DNA of 16,610 nucleotides from JACQFK01 sp035644495. GTDB lineage: Bacteria; Planctomycetota; MHYJ01; JACPRB01. Shown here piece after piece: positions 6,758-13,677 of the stretch (positions within the stretch are counted from its first letter, which is position 1; each line of letters begins with the position of its first letter). The stretch is from positions 1-16,610 of the forward strand of contig DASQOM010000071.1 in the NCBI GenBank assembly GCA_035644495.1, in the 5' to 3' direction. The notes beneath the pieces were generated by a model. That model had not been told where the DNA came from. It saw only the letters and a program-made list of their open reading frames with translations, and did not search any database. The translations under genes were made by a program, and so were the position numbers.

Positions 6758-7204
6758 TCGCCATCGATTTCACCGGGGCCGGGAAGCGCGCTTCCCGGCC
6801 CCGACGGCCCTATCGTCCAGCTGTGCCAGGATGAAGCCCTCTACGGCGACGCCATCAGCCATTTCGCCGCCGAGGGCCTCATCAAGGGCGAATCCATCAT
6901 CCTCGTCGCCACGTCGATCCCCTGGGACAACATTTCGGCGCGTCTGACCCGGAAGGGATTCGACCTGTTCCAGCACCGGCGGCACCGCCAGGGGGTCGAT
7001 CAGGCGTTTGCCGAGGCGTTCCGAGGGACGGACGACGCCCTGGTCCGCTCGCTGGCGGCTTCGAAACGGAGTCCCGCGACGGGTATGCCGTCGTCGCAAG
7101 CCCTGCTCCTCTGGCTCCGTCAGGCGGCCCCGGACAAATTCGGCGACGTGATCGATCGGGCGAAGCTGCTCGAAGGCGCCGCGCGTGCCGGAGACGGCCG
7201 GTGA
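6758..7204 (+). pseudogene. MEDS-domain-like reading frame lacking a start codon
   Basis: The frame is open from just after the sulfatase TAG (6755-6757, same frame) to TGA 7202-7204. From 6812 it reads IVQLCQDEALYGDAISHFAA, then EGLIKGESIILVAT, the opening pattern of the MEDS (DcmR-type sensory) domain, and ends with PDKFGDVIDRAKLLEGAARA, like the end of such domains. MEDS domains are signal-sensing modules found with histidine kinases and regulators. There is no ATG, GTG or TTG in frame before the conserved region; the first ATG is at 7082, deep inside. The 5' part is occupied by the sulfatase hairpin. The stop overlaps the GTG of the next MEDS frame as GTGA, the arrangement of a coupled gene pair. 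I infer a 5'-truncated remnant; a rare start codon or read-through of the TAG are less likely alternatives. Confidence 0.6.
6775..6802 (+). terminator. Strong GC hairpin after the sulfatase gene
   Basis: GGGGCCGGGAAG (6775-6786) pairs perfectly with CTTCCCGGCCCC (6791-6802) across a 4-nt CGCG loop, 17 nt after the sulfatase TAG. There is no U-run after it on either strand, so it is either a U-less terminator or an RNA-stabilising hairpin. It occupies the place where the next reading frame would need its N-terminus. Confidence 0.6.
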
Positions 7205-7758
7205 ATAAGGCGCCCGCTTCGCAGCTCACGCCCTGTGGAATCCCCGGGATCGGAGATATTCCCTACGGCAGCCATCTGTGCCACTTCTACGCCCAGCGCC
7301 GGGACCTCATCGACAGCCTGGTTCCGTTCTTCGAGGCGGGCCTGGAGAACAACGAGCATTGCCTCTGAATCACCGTAGCGCCATTCAGTTCCGCCGAGGC
7401 CGCCGCCGAACTGATCCGATTCAAGCCCGCCCTGGGCGGCATGATCCAGGAACGCCGGATCCGGATCCTGGACGCCGGGCAGTGGTACCGGGGGCGGCTT
7501 CCCCGGGAAGCGGTCGACCAGTGGCTGAAGGAAGAGGAGCAGGCGCTGGCGGCCGGGTATCGGGGGCTTCGGGTGAGCGGGAACACCAGCTTCGTGACGA
7601 GGCCGGAGTGGGACTCTTTCATGGCCTATGAGGAGGCCCTGAACGACGTCATCGGAACGCACCGGATCGTGGTGCTCTGCAGCTACGATCTCCGTCAGTC
7701 GAAGACGACTGACCAAACTGAACTGAAAGGGGCTCACCCCACCCTGTACGAAGTATGA
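7201..7758 (+). pseudogene. MEDS-domain protein remnant with an internal TGA stop
   Basis: A GTG at 7201 opens a frame reading IPYGSHLCHFYAQRRDLIDS, then LVPFFEAGLENNEHCL, then TGA (7366-7368), then ITVAPFSS continuing in the same frame to AGYRGLRVSGNTSF, EWDSFMAYEEALNDVIG and THRIVVLCSYDL. This is a nearly complete MEDS sensory domain in one frame. Family members usually have Trp in the position of the stop (pattern C-[ML]-W-[IV]-T), so a single TGG-to-TGA change explains the break. Other genes here (stops at 316, 1950, 7204) use TGA as stop, so a recoded genetic code is not supported. After CSYDL the resemblance ends near 7690 and the frame closes at 7758; any kinase or PAS output domain is missing. 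The gene is therefore doubly broken. Ribosomes would make at most 55 residues from 7201, or a tail piece from ATG 7441. Confidence 0.75.
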
Positions 7759-7939
7759 ATCGACGCGCGTCAACAAGATCGGTCGCGAGCCCACCGGCAC
7801 TGCGCGATGGACACTGGAAAAGACTGAAAATGGGACATCTCCACCAACGCGTCGGCTCGACTACGTCTACCTCTGCGAAAAGTGCGGCTTTTCTTGGAGA
7901 GTAGCTCAGGCAAGACCTGACCAACACAGCTCTTCCTGA
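7727..7939 (+). pseudogene. Remnant of a small zinc-ribbon protein
   Basis: The frame between TGA 7724-7726 and TGA 7937-7939 has no start codon but reads PCTKYESTRVNKIGREPTGT, then ARWTLEK, then RRLDYVYLCEKCGFSWRVAQ. The second half has a typical zinc-ribbon knuckle, C-x2-C-G (codons at 7874 and 7883). The first half reads C-T-K-Y-E where a partner knuckle C-P-K-C-G would be expected; each difference can be a single base change (CCG to ACG, TGT to TAT, GGA to GAA). I infer a decayed two-knuckle protein that lost its start. The match is short and visual, so this is tentative. Confidence 0.4.
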
Positions 7940-8148
7940 CGGAGTAGCACTGGTCATCCGCCATTCAAATTGAGCCTTGCATGAAATCCGACAATGTCAT
8001 AGAGTTCAGTCCTAAGTTAACCCCGCAGTAGTTGTTCTTATGAAGTGCAGTACCGTCCACGGCATCCCCCCCATTCCAGATTCCGCCTCCACCAAAGCTA
8101 TTCTGCCGTTTGTACCTTCTCATCCAACTCAGTCTTAGGGAGTCTTCA
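7940..8148 (+). other. AT-richer non-coding stretch before the metallopeptidase gene
   Basis: Together with the remnants upstream, the stretch 7690-8148 has no intact gene. It is visibly less GC-rich than its surroundings and contains many stops in all plus-strand frames. A weak promoter-like pair TTGCAT (7977-7982) and TAGAGT (8000-8005), 17 nt apart, could serve the next gene with a leader of about 135 nt, but the match is poor. The ribosome binding site TTAGGGAG (8135-8142) belongs to the 8149 gene. Confidence 0.5.
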
Positions 8149-11124
8149 ATGTCCGGTCGGATCCAATCCAGAAAGCGAGTGAAGGTGGCGATTCCCGATA
8201 AATCACCGACCCGGCCGCCTGGCGCGGCTTATACCAAACCGGCGAGCGAAGCGGTGCCGAGAAAGAAGTCGCCCATGCTTCGGATCGCCATTGGAGGAAG
8301 CGTTGCCGTCCTTCTTCTCGTTGTTGTTCTGATCCTTACCTTCAAGAAGTCGGATTCTGCCCCGGTGGCCGCCGACCCTTCACCGAAGGCGACAAAGGGG
8401 AAGGAAAAGACCCGCTACGCTTCCGGCCCGGCAAGTGCTCCCGACGCATCGGCCACCCCTAAAGGGGACTTCGAGCAAGCAACACTCGAGAAAGCCATCT
8501 TGGAGATGATCGATTGGGGCAATTTAAGCGGCGCCGCCGCGGCAATGCGCGATTGCCCCAAGCCTATCCAGGACCGGGTTCGCCCGAAATTCGCAGCCGC
8601 CGCAGAACCCAAGTACGACGCTATGCTTCGTGACGCGCGGAGCCTGGCAGAGCGGGGTAAGCTCGCCGAGGGTCGCGCTCATCTCGCCCAGATCGCCCAG
8701 TGGAACCTGCCGACCTTGGCGGAGCGTGCCCGGAAAGACGAAGCAGCGCTCGAAAGTGGAGCGACCGCGCAGAGTGATTCCAGGCCCAAGGATGTGATGC
8801 CAGCCCCCAAAGGGGAGCCCGCATCCACTCTCGAAAAGAGGGCACCCGAACCGGCGGTCCAGAAGAAGGAACCGGTTCCCTCCCCCATTGTGAACGGTGA
8901 AACGAAGGTCGGGGGCGTCGGGGTCACGGTGTCTGCGCGTCCTGCGCGCAGGGGACCTTATCAGCCCGGAGGGATGGCCGACGACGAGAAGCAGAAGAAA
9001 CAAACCGAGCTCGCTGCTGCTGCTAGGAAGGAGCAGAAGGGTGCCAAGAAGGCAGCGGCCGCCAAGCGGGCCGAATGGCTCTCCAAGCTCGAAAAGGACA
9101 AAGGCATCTACGACGTCACCACCTTGGTCGACAAAGGAGACTCCTCTAAACGCGTCGATGTCGTCATCGTCTCCGCGGGTTTCCCAAAGTCGGATGAGAA
9201 ACGGGTCAACCAAATGGCCGATCAGCTCAAGACGGCCCTGCTCAAAGTCGACCCCTTCCAGAATTATCCCGACTACATCAACTTCCACCGGATCAATGTC
9301 GACGATGCGTCGGTCCAGACAGCAAAGATCAAATTGACCCTTCAGGGCAATATCCTCACCTGCGACCATCGTCTGGCGATGGAATATGCCTCGGAGGCGC
9401 CCAGCGTGGATCTTGTGGTCGTCCTGTGCAACGTGAAAAACGTACGATCTACGGCCTACCCGCCGGTGATCACGATCGATTCCGACCTCAATCTGGGCCG
9501 CACCTTCCTCCACGAGATGGGCCATGCGTTCGCCTGGCTGAACGACGAATACGTCGACGCGGGACTGGCGCCGGGAAGACCGTTCAAGGAGGATCCGGAG
9601 AACGACTTTTATACGAACGTCACGGCGACGAGCAACCCGAAGCTCGCCAAGTGGCACTACTGGACCCAGGATGTCTGGCCCGCCGCCCACGAGATGAACC
9701 GTCTTCCGGCCGGCCACAAGGTCGGGTGCTACGAAGGCGCGGCCTATCAGTCTAAAGGCGTCTACCGGCCTGAAGAGAAGTGCCTGATGCAGACCGGCGA
9801 CAAGTACTGCGTCGTCTGTTTCGAGCAGGTGGAGAAGATGTTCTACCGGCTGATCGCGCCGATCGACGACGCGCGGCCCAGAAGACCGTTGGTCGGCGCG
9901 TGGCAGGACGACGCCGTCGTCCTCGAAGCCGACGCGATCCGGACGATGGCGACGGGCGGCGAGCGCATCGGAAAGTTCGACGGCTACTGGTACGTCGACT
10001 CCAAACCGAAGAACGCCACGTCGTCCAAGGAACTGACGACCGTGATGAGCCTCAGGGCGTCCGAGCTGGGCCCTGGGGTCCACGAGGCGGGACTGCGCGT
10101 GGACTTTTCCAATCACCGCATCCGCCGCGACGACGGATGGCTCTCCAGTTCCGCGGGATGGAAGATCGACGTGACGAAGTACAGGAAGCCCAAGTGGGAG
10201 GGCCCGGACAAAGTCCAGGCCAACGTGGGAGAGGCCGTCTCGTTCGATATCAGGATCGAGGTGCCCGATCCCGCGACGTTCAAACTCGAGGTTAAGGATT
10301 TTCCCGAGCGCGCGATATACGAAAATGGCAAGTTCTCGTGGACGCCGGCCAAAGCCCAGCAAGGAGCATGGCGGCCTCGTTTTGTGCTGACCGACGGGCT
10401 CCGGACCGTGGAGCGCACGGTCGAGATCGCGGTGCTCGACACCGGAGAAAAGAACTTCGAGCCCGTCTTCTCGCCGATGGAGGCGATCGTCGTCGGTCAG
10501 CGAGAAACGCTCGATCAGGCGCTCGAAGTGGTCGACGTCGACGGAGACAACCTGGTGTTCACGTCGACGAACCTCCCCGAAGGGGCCCAGCTCGACGTCT
10601 ACGATGGCATCATCCGCTGGAAGCCGGGTTTGCACAGCCTGGGCCGCTATCCCAATATCCAGATTGACGTGTTCGACGGCCGACGCCATGTGAAGGGAAG
10701 CATCGAGATAGACGTGGAAGACCACATCCGCTCGGAACGACCGAAAGCGGATCCGGCAAACGACCTCCGCCATGCGTCGGCGGACGTCCGGGCCCGCGCG
10801 CTCGACGAGCTTGGGTCACGCGCCAAGACCTACCAATTCATGGAAGCGTCGCGCCTACTTCGGGACAAGAGCAAAGTCGTCAACGAGCGGGCGCTCGGGA
10901 TCCTAAGGGAAAAGCTGAACGGTGCCGATGCTCCGTTCATCGCGATGATGATCCGCGATATCGAACCCTACGCTTGGCACTTTACGGATCAACCGCAAAT
11001 CCTGGCCTGGCTCGGTCAGCTCGCGTCGAAGGGAGAAGCGAATACTCCCGAGGTGAAGGCGTTCAAGAACGCTCTAAAAGGCATCGAAAAGTACAACAAG
11101 GACCGTGGGTTCCAGAGTCCATAG
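8149..11124 (+). CDS. Membrane-anchored M64-type zinc metallopeptidase with Ig-like and helical C-terminal domains
   Basis: The 991-aa protein starts at ATG 8149 (TTAGGGAG 6 nt upstream). It has a basic cytoplasmic N-terminus, one membrane helix (about 43-65) and a Pro/Lys/Ala linker; a helical region (110-200) precedes a second linker with a Lys/Ala coiled coil (285-315). The catalytic region (about 320-590) opens with RVDVVIVSAGFPKSDEKRV and carries HEMGHAFAWLNDEY, where His455, Glu456, His459 and Asp466 fit the HExxHxxxxxxD zinc site of family M64 (IgA peptidase type). CLMQ (545-548) and CVVC (554-557) match the family's downstream CLM...C-x2-C block. Two putative Ig-like domains follow (677-764 and 770-858, with FSWTPA and IRWKPG), then HEAT-like helices (870-985). 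It is probably an extracytoplasmic protease; the substrate is unknown. The first 250 codons are less GC-rich than the rest. The desaturase follows after 25 bp. Confidence 0.85.
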   Translation: MSGRIQSRKRVKVAIPDKSPTRPPGAAYTKPASEAVPRKKSPMLRIAIGGSVAVLLLVVVLILTFKKSDSAPVAADPSPKATKGKEKTRYASGPASAPDASATPKGDFEQATLEKAILEMIDWGNLSGAAAAMRDCPKPIQDRVRPKFAAAAEPKYDAMLRDARSLAERGKLAEGRAHLAQIAQWNLPTLAERARKDEAALESGATAQSDSRPKDVMPAPKGEPASTLEKRAPEPAVQKKEPVPSPIVNGETKVGGVGVTVSARPARRGPYQPGGMADDEKQKKQTELAAAARKEQKGAKKAAAAKRAEWLSKLEKDKGIYDVTTLVDKGDSSKRVDVVIVSAGFPKSDEKRVNQMADQLKTALLKVDPFQNYPDYINFHRINVDDASVQTAKIKLTLQGNILTCDHRLAMEYASEAPSVDLVVVLCNVKNVRSTAYPPVITIDSDLNLGRTFLHEMGHAFAWLNDEYVDAGLAPGRPFKEDPENDFYTNVTATSNPKLAKWHYWTQDVWPAAHEMNRLPAGHKVGCYEGAAYQSKGVYRPEEKCLMQTGDKYCVVCFEQVEKMFYRLIAPIDDARPRRPLVGAWQDDAVVLEADAIRTMATGGERIGKFDGYWYVDSKPKNATSSKELTTVMSLRASELGPGVHEAGLRVDFSNHRIRRDDGWLSSSAGWKIDVTKYRKPKWEGPDKVQANVGEAVSFDIRIEVPDPATFKLEVKDFPERAIYENGKFSWTPAKAQQGAWRPRFVLTDGLRTVERTVEIAVLDTGEKNFEPVFSPMEAIVVGQRETLDQALEVVDVDGDNLVFTSTNLPEGAQLDVYDGIIRWKPGLHSLGRYPNIQIDVFDGRRHVKGSIEIDVEDHIRSERPKADPANDLRHASADVRARALDELGSRAKTYQFMEASRLLRDKSKVVNERALGILREKLNGADAPFIAMMIRDIEPYAWHFTDQPQILAWLGQLASKGEANTPEVKAFKNALKGIEKYNKDRGFQSP

Positions 11125-11149
11125 CAGGTTGTTGAAAAGGTGAGTTGTC

Positions 11150-12286
11150 ATGAACAAGATTCCCTGGTACCGCAACATTTGCTGGCCGATCGCAAGTTTC
11201 ATCATCCCCGCACACTTCGCCGCCGCCATCGGAACGTACTTCTACGCCACGATGCATGGGTTCACGGTGTCGGCGATCGTGATCGCCGTCGTGTTCCTCT
11301 TTCTCACCACGTTCGGCATCAGCGGCGGCTATCACCGCCTCTTCGCGCACGGGACGTATGAGGCCCATCCGATCCTCAAGGTCTTCTACCTGCTCTTTGG
11401 CGCGGCCTCGTTTGAGTCCTCGGCGCTCAAGTGGGCATCGGGCCACCGCCGCCACCACGCATACATCGACAAGGACCAGGATCCTTACAACATCAAGCGC
11501 GGCTTCTGGTGGGCCCACATCGGCTGGATCCTGACCAAGGACCCCGCCTCGCAGGGCATCTCCAAGGTCGGCGACCTCGAGCGAGACAAATGGATCATGT
11601 TCCAGCACAAGTACTATGTCCCGATCGCGTTCGCGGTGGGTCTCGGCCTTCCGGCGGCGATCGGCGCGCTCTGCGGCGATGCCTGGGGCGGCTTCATCAT
11701 CGGCGGCTTCCTCCGGATCGTTTTCTTCTACCACGCGACGTTCAGCATCAACTCCGTGGCCCACATGATCGGCAGCCAGCCTTACTCGGACGACGATTCG
11801 GCGCGCGACAGCTGGTTCACCGCGTTCCTGACGATGGGCGAAGGCTTCCACAACTTTCACCACACGTTCTCGGCAGACTACCGCAACGGCGTGAATCCCT
11901 GGGAATACGATCCCACGAAGTGGATTCTCAGCGGCTTCACGGTCGTGGGCCTGGCGAAGAACCTGATCCGGGTGCCCGAGCCGGTGATCCTAAAGGCGAA
12001 GTTGCGCATGCAGGCCAAGCGGGCCGAGGTGCAGCTGAAGGCGCACCCGCACACGGCAGAGGAACTAAGGATCGCGGGTGAGACGCTGGAACAAATGCTC
12101 GACACGTGGAACGCGCTTAAGACCGAGTGGGCCGAGGAGCGCGCGCGACTGGCGGATCGCTCCGAGGAATTGATCGTGAAGTTGCGCCATGACCTGGCGG
12201 AGACCAAGCGCAAGTACCTCAAGGCCTATTCGGCCTGGGTCCAGACCTTGCGCAACCCCCACCTGATCACGGCAACTGGCACCTAG
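11150..12286 (+). CDS. Acyl-CoA/fatty-acid delta-9 desaturase with C-terminal coiled coil
   Basis: The 378-aa protein starts at ATG 11150, with AAGGTGAG at 11137-11144, 5 nt upstream. It is a membrane di-iron desaturase with the complete histidine set: HRLFAH (His62, His67), HRRHH (99-103), NSVAH (His205) and HNFHH (234-238), with hydrophobic helices around 10-55, 75-90 and 155-200. Such enzymes introduce a cis double bond, typically delta-9, into saturated acyl chains using O2 and an electron donor, adjusting membrane fluidity; this implies at least some oxygen in the organism's life. Residues after about 265 form a long charged helix (KAKLRMQAKRAEVQLKAH and further heptad-like sequence to about 365), an extension beyond the catalytic core. 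It lies 25 bp after the peptidase gene with no terminator between them, so co-transcription is likely. No electron donor gene is visible. Confidence 0.93.
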   Translation: MNKIPWYRNICWPIASFIIPAHFAAAIGTYFYATMHGFTVSAIVIAVVFLFLTTFGISGGYHRLFAHGTYEAHPILKVFYLLFGAASFESSALKWASGHRRHHAYIDKDQDPYNIKRGFWWAHIGWILTKDPASQGISKVGDLERDKWIMFQHKYYVPIAFAVGLGLPAAIGALCGDAWGGFIIGGFLRIVFFYHATFSINSVAHMIGSQPYSDDDSARDSWFTAFLTMGEGFHNFHHTFSADYRNGVNPWEYDPTKWILSGFTVVGLAKNLIRVPEPVILKAKLRMQAKRAEVQLKAHPHTAEELRIAGETLEQMLDTWNALKTEWAEERARLADRSEELIVKLRHDLAETKRKYLKAYSAWVQTLRNPHLITATGT

Positions 12287-12399
12287 TGAACTTTGGGAAT
12301 CCCCAGCAGGGCCGCAACCTCTCCCACCGTGAGAGCTCGTCGGCACCTCTGTCTAGTCCGATCGGGCATGGGCTGCTTCACCCTCGGGTACGGCTTCGC

Positions 12400-12428
12400 T
12401 TCTCGCGGGGCCAGCGCGTCGATATAAT
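12400..12428 (+). promoter_or_regulatory. Promoter of the tRNA-Arg gene
   Basis: A perfect TATAAT lies at 12423-12428, about 16 nt before the tRNA 5' end. The hexamer 17 nt upstream, TTCTCG (12400-12405), is a poor -35 match, so the call rests on the -10 and its position. Confidence 0.5.
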
Positions 12429-12444
12429 CAGTCTCGAAGTTCGG

Positions 12445-12521
12445 GCCCCCGTAGCTCAGTTGGATAGAGCGAGTGTTTCCTAAACACTAGGTCGGCTGTT
12501 CGAGCCAGCCCGGGGGTACCA
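12445..12521 (+). tRNA. tRNA-Arg (anticodon CCT)
   Basis: A full cloverleaf can be drawn. Acceptor GCCCCCG (12445-12451) pairs with CGGGGGT (12511-12517), with one G-T pair at the end. The D-arm is GCTC...GAGC (12454-12470). Anticodon stem AGTGT/ACACT (12472-12476 and 12484-12488) encloses loop TTCCTAA with anticodon CCT at 12479-12481. The variable loop is AGGTC, the T-arm GGCTG/CAGCC with loop TTCGAGC, discriminator A12518, and CCA is encoded at 12519-12521. It decodes AGG. A TATAAT lies just upstream. Confidence 0.95.
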
Positions 12522-12549
12522 ACTTTTCTCGAGACGCTTGGAGTGCATC

Positions 12550-12594
12550 TTCCTAAACCGCAGGTCGGCAGTTCGAACCTGCCCCGGGATACCA
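12550..12594 (+). pseudogene. 3' half of a second tRNA (tRNA fragment)
   Basis: From the anticodon loop onward the sequence is tRNA: TTCCTAA (12550-12556), stem half ACCGC, variable loop AGGTC, T-arm GGCAG/CTGCC (12567-12571 and 12579-12583) with loop TTCGAAC, acceptor half CCGGGAT, A and CCA to 12594. No anticodon-stem partner (GCGGT), D-arm or 5' acceptor precedes it; the preceding bases GAGTGCATC do not pair. The T-stem and acceptor differ from the complete tRNA at 12445 in a compensated way, so it derives from a different, formerly functional tRNA with the same CCT loop. It starts 28 bp after the CCA of that tRNA and overlaps the antisense end of the oxidoreductase gene. Confidence 0.8.
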
Positions 12595-13658
12595 CCCCCG
12601 AGCTACGGCCCCCAGGACCTCCGACAGCTCCACCCGGCGGCCCTGCTCCGCCAGCGACTTCGCGCCGGCATACAGGATCGCCGTCACCTCCAGGATCTCG
12701 CGGTGCGGCACCGGCTCCCGGCGCGTCCGCAGCAGCTCCCGGAACGTCGCCGCCATCCGGAACATCTCGTAGTGGTGCCCGTGCCAGAAGTCGTCCTCGA
12801 TCGCCGGCATGAACTCGAAGCGCTTCTTCGCGAAATACACCGAGGTCGGACAGTACTGCCCCAGCAGGTCCGGCCGGCCGTACCAGACCTCTGCCGGCCC
12901 GCGGTCCTTGTACCGGATCATCGCGTGCGCCGACCCCTCCCGCGCCGTCAGGCTCACCGACTCCGCCCCCGGTCCTCGCAGGCCCCCGCCGGGCTCGCCA
13001 GCACGAACTCGATCGCGCCGAAATCGCCCGAGTCCCGCATCCGCAGCGCCTGCTCCATCCCGAACTCGTGGCGGAAGAGGCTCGACGACATCAGCGGCGC
13101 CCCGTTCGCCTTCGCGCACTCCAGGATCTTCCGCGTCCCCTCCACCGTCCGGCCGATCGGCTTGTCGCAGAACGTCGGCAGCCCCTTCTTCAGCGCCGGA
13201 GCCACCAGGTCGAAGTGGTCCTCCCCCTTCCCCGAAGCGTCTCCCAGCCAGACCGCATCGACGGACTCCGCCAGTTCCTCCGCCGACGCGGCGATCTTGA
13301 CGCCCGGGAAGGCCTCGACGAAGCGGTCCAGTCCGTCCGCCGGCCGGGCATACCCGTGCGTGATCCGCGTGTCCGGGAACGGCAGCGGGTCGAACGAGTA
13401 GCGCGGGTTCCGGAGGTACTTCTCGAACATCCGCGCCGACCCCGGATCCAGCGTCTTGCGCACCACCTCGAGATCGATCTCCGGATGGAAGTACTGCGCG
13501 AAATGCCAGGTGTGGCCGTTCGTCTTCTGCGGCTTCCCGTCGATCGCCGCGGAGAGGACGCCGATCCGATGAACCTTCCGGGGTTCCTGCGCCTCCAGGC
13601 CGCCCGCGGCGGCGACGGCCAGCGTCCCGGCCGTGGCGAGCAGACGTCGACGCGTCAG
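12553..13658 (-). pseudogene. Tat-exported Gfo/Idh/MocA-type oxidoreductase, frameshifted and with altered C-terminus
   Basis: The reading frame encodes a twin-arginine signal TRRRLLATAGTLAVAAAG, then a dehydrogenase-like domain (RIGVLSAAIDG; SVDAVWLGDASGKGEDHFDL; FCDKPIGRTVEGTRKILECA, the DKP/EKP motif of the Gfo/Idh/MocA family). The canonical GxGxxG nucleotide loop is not evident. The frame is lost near 12965: frame one runs to a stop at 12954, while the continuation (ESVSLTAREGSAHAMIRYKD, DFWHGHHYEMFRMAATFREL, EILEVTAILYAGAKSLAEQG) is in the next frame, consistent with loss of one base near a run of five G. No ATG, GTG or TTG precedes the Tat signal; the best start is CTG at 13658-13656, with AGGGA 7 nt upstream. 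The last 13 codons (WYPGAGSNCRPAV) are antisense to the tRNA fragment, and the TAG stop is inside it. It follows the 15540 gene by 19 bp. The frameshift could be an assembly error. Confidence 0.75.
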
Positions 13659-13677
13659 ACCCGGTTCCCTGCTCCTC

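Noticed and set aside
7366..7368. TGA read as selenocysteine or as Trp by a reassigned code
   Set aside because: Homologues suggest Trp, not Cys/Sec, at this site, and neighbouring genes end normally at TGA, so reassignment is unlikely; no selenocysteine hairpin was evident by eye immediately downstream.
8524..10773. Very long (749-codon) open frame on the minus strand opposite the metallopeptidase gene
   Set aside because: It is the antisense shadow of a well-supported M64-type protein in GC-rich DNA; its translation is repetitive in Arg/Asp/Val/Leu with no domain pattern.
12522..12594. A second complete tRNA gene after the tRNA-Arg
   Set aside because: Only the 3' half from the anticodon loop folds; there is no D-arm, 5' acceptor strand or 5' anticodon stem in the preceding 28 bp.
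7690..12594. A genomic island bounded by the tRNA fragment on the right and the AT-rich zone on the left
   Set aside because: No matching tRNA 3' repeat is visible at the left side and no integrase is present; the peptidase (apart from its 5' part) and desaturase have composition like the rest of the window.
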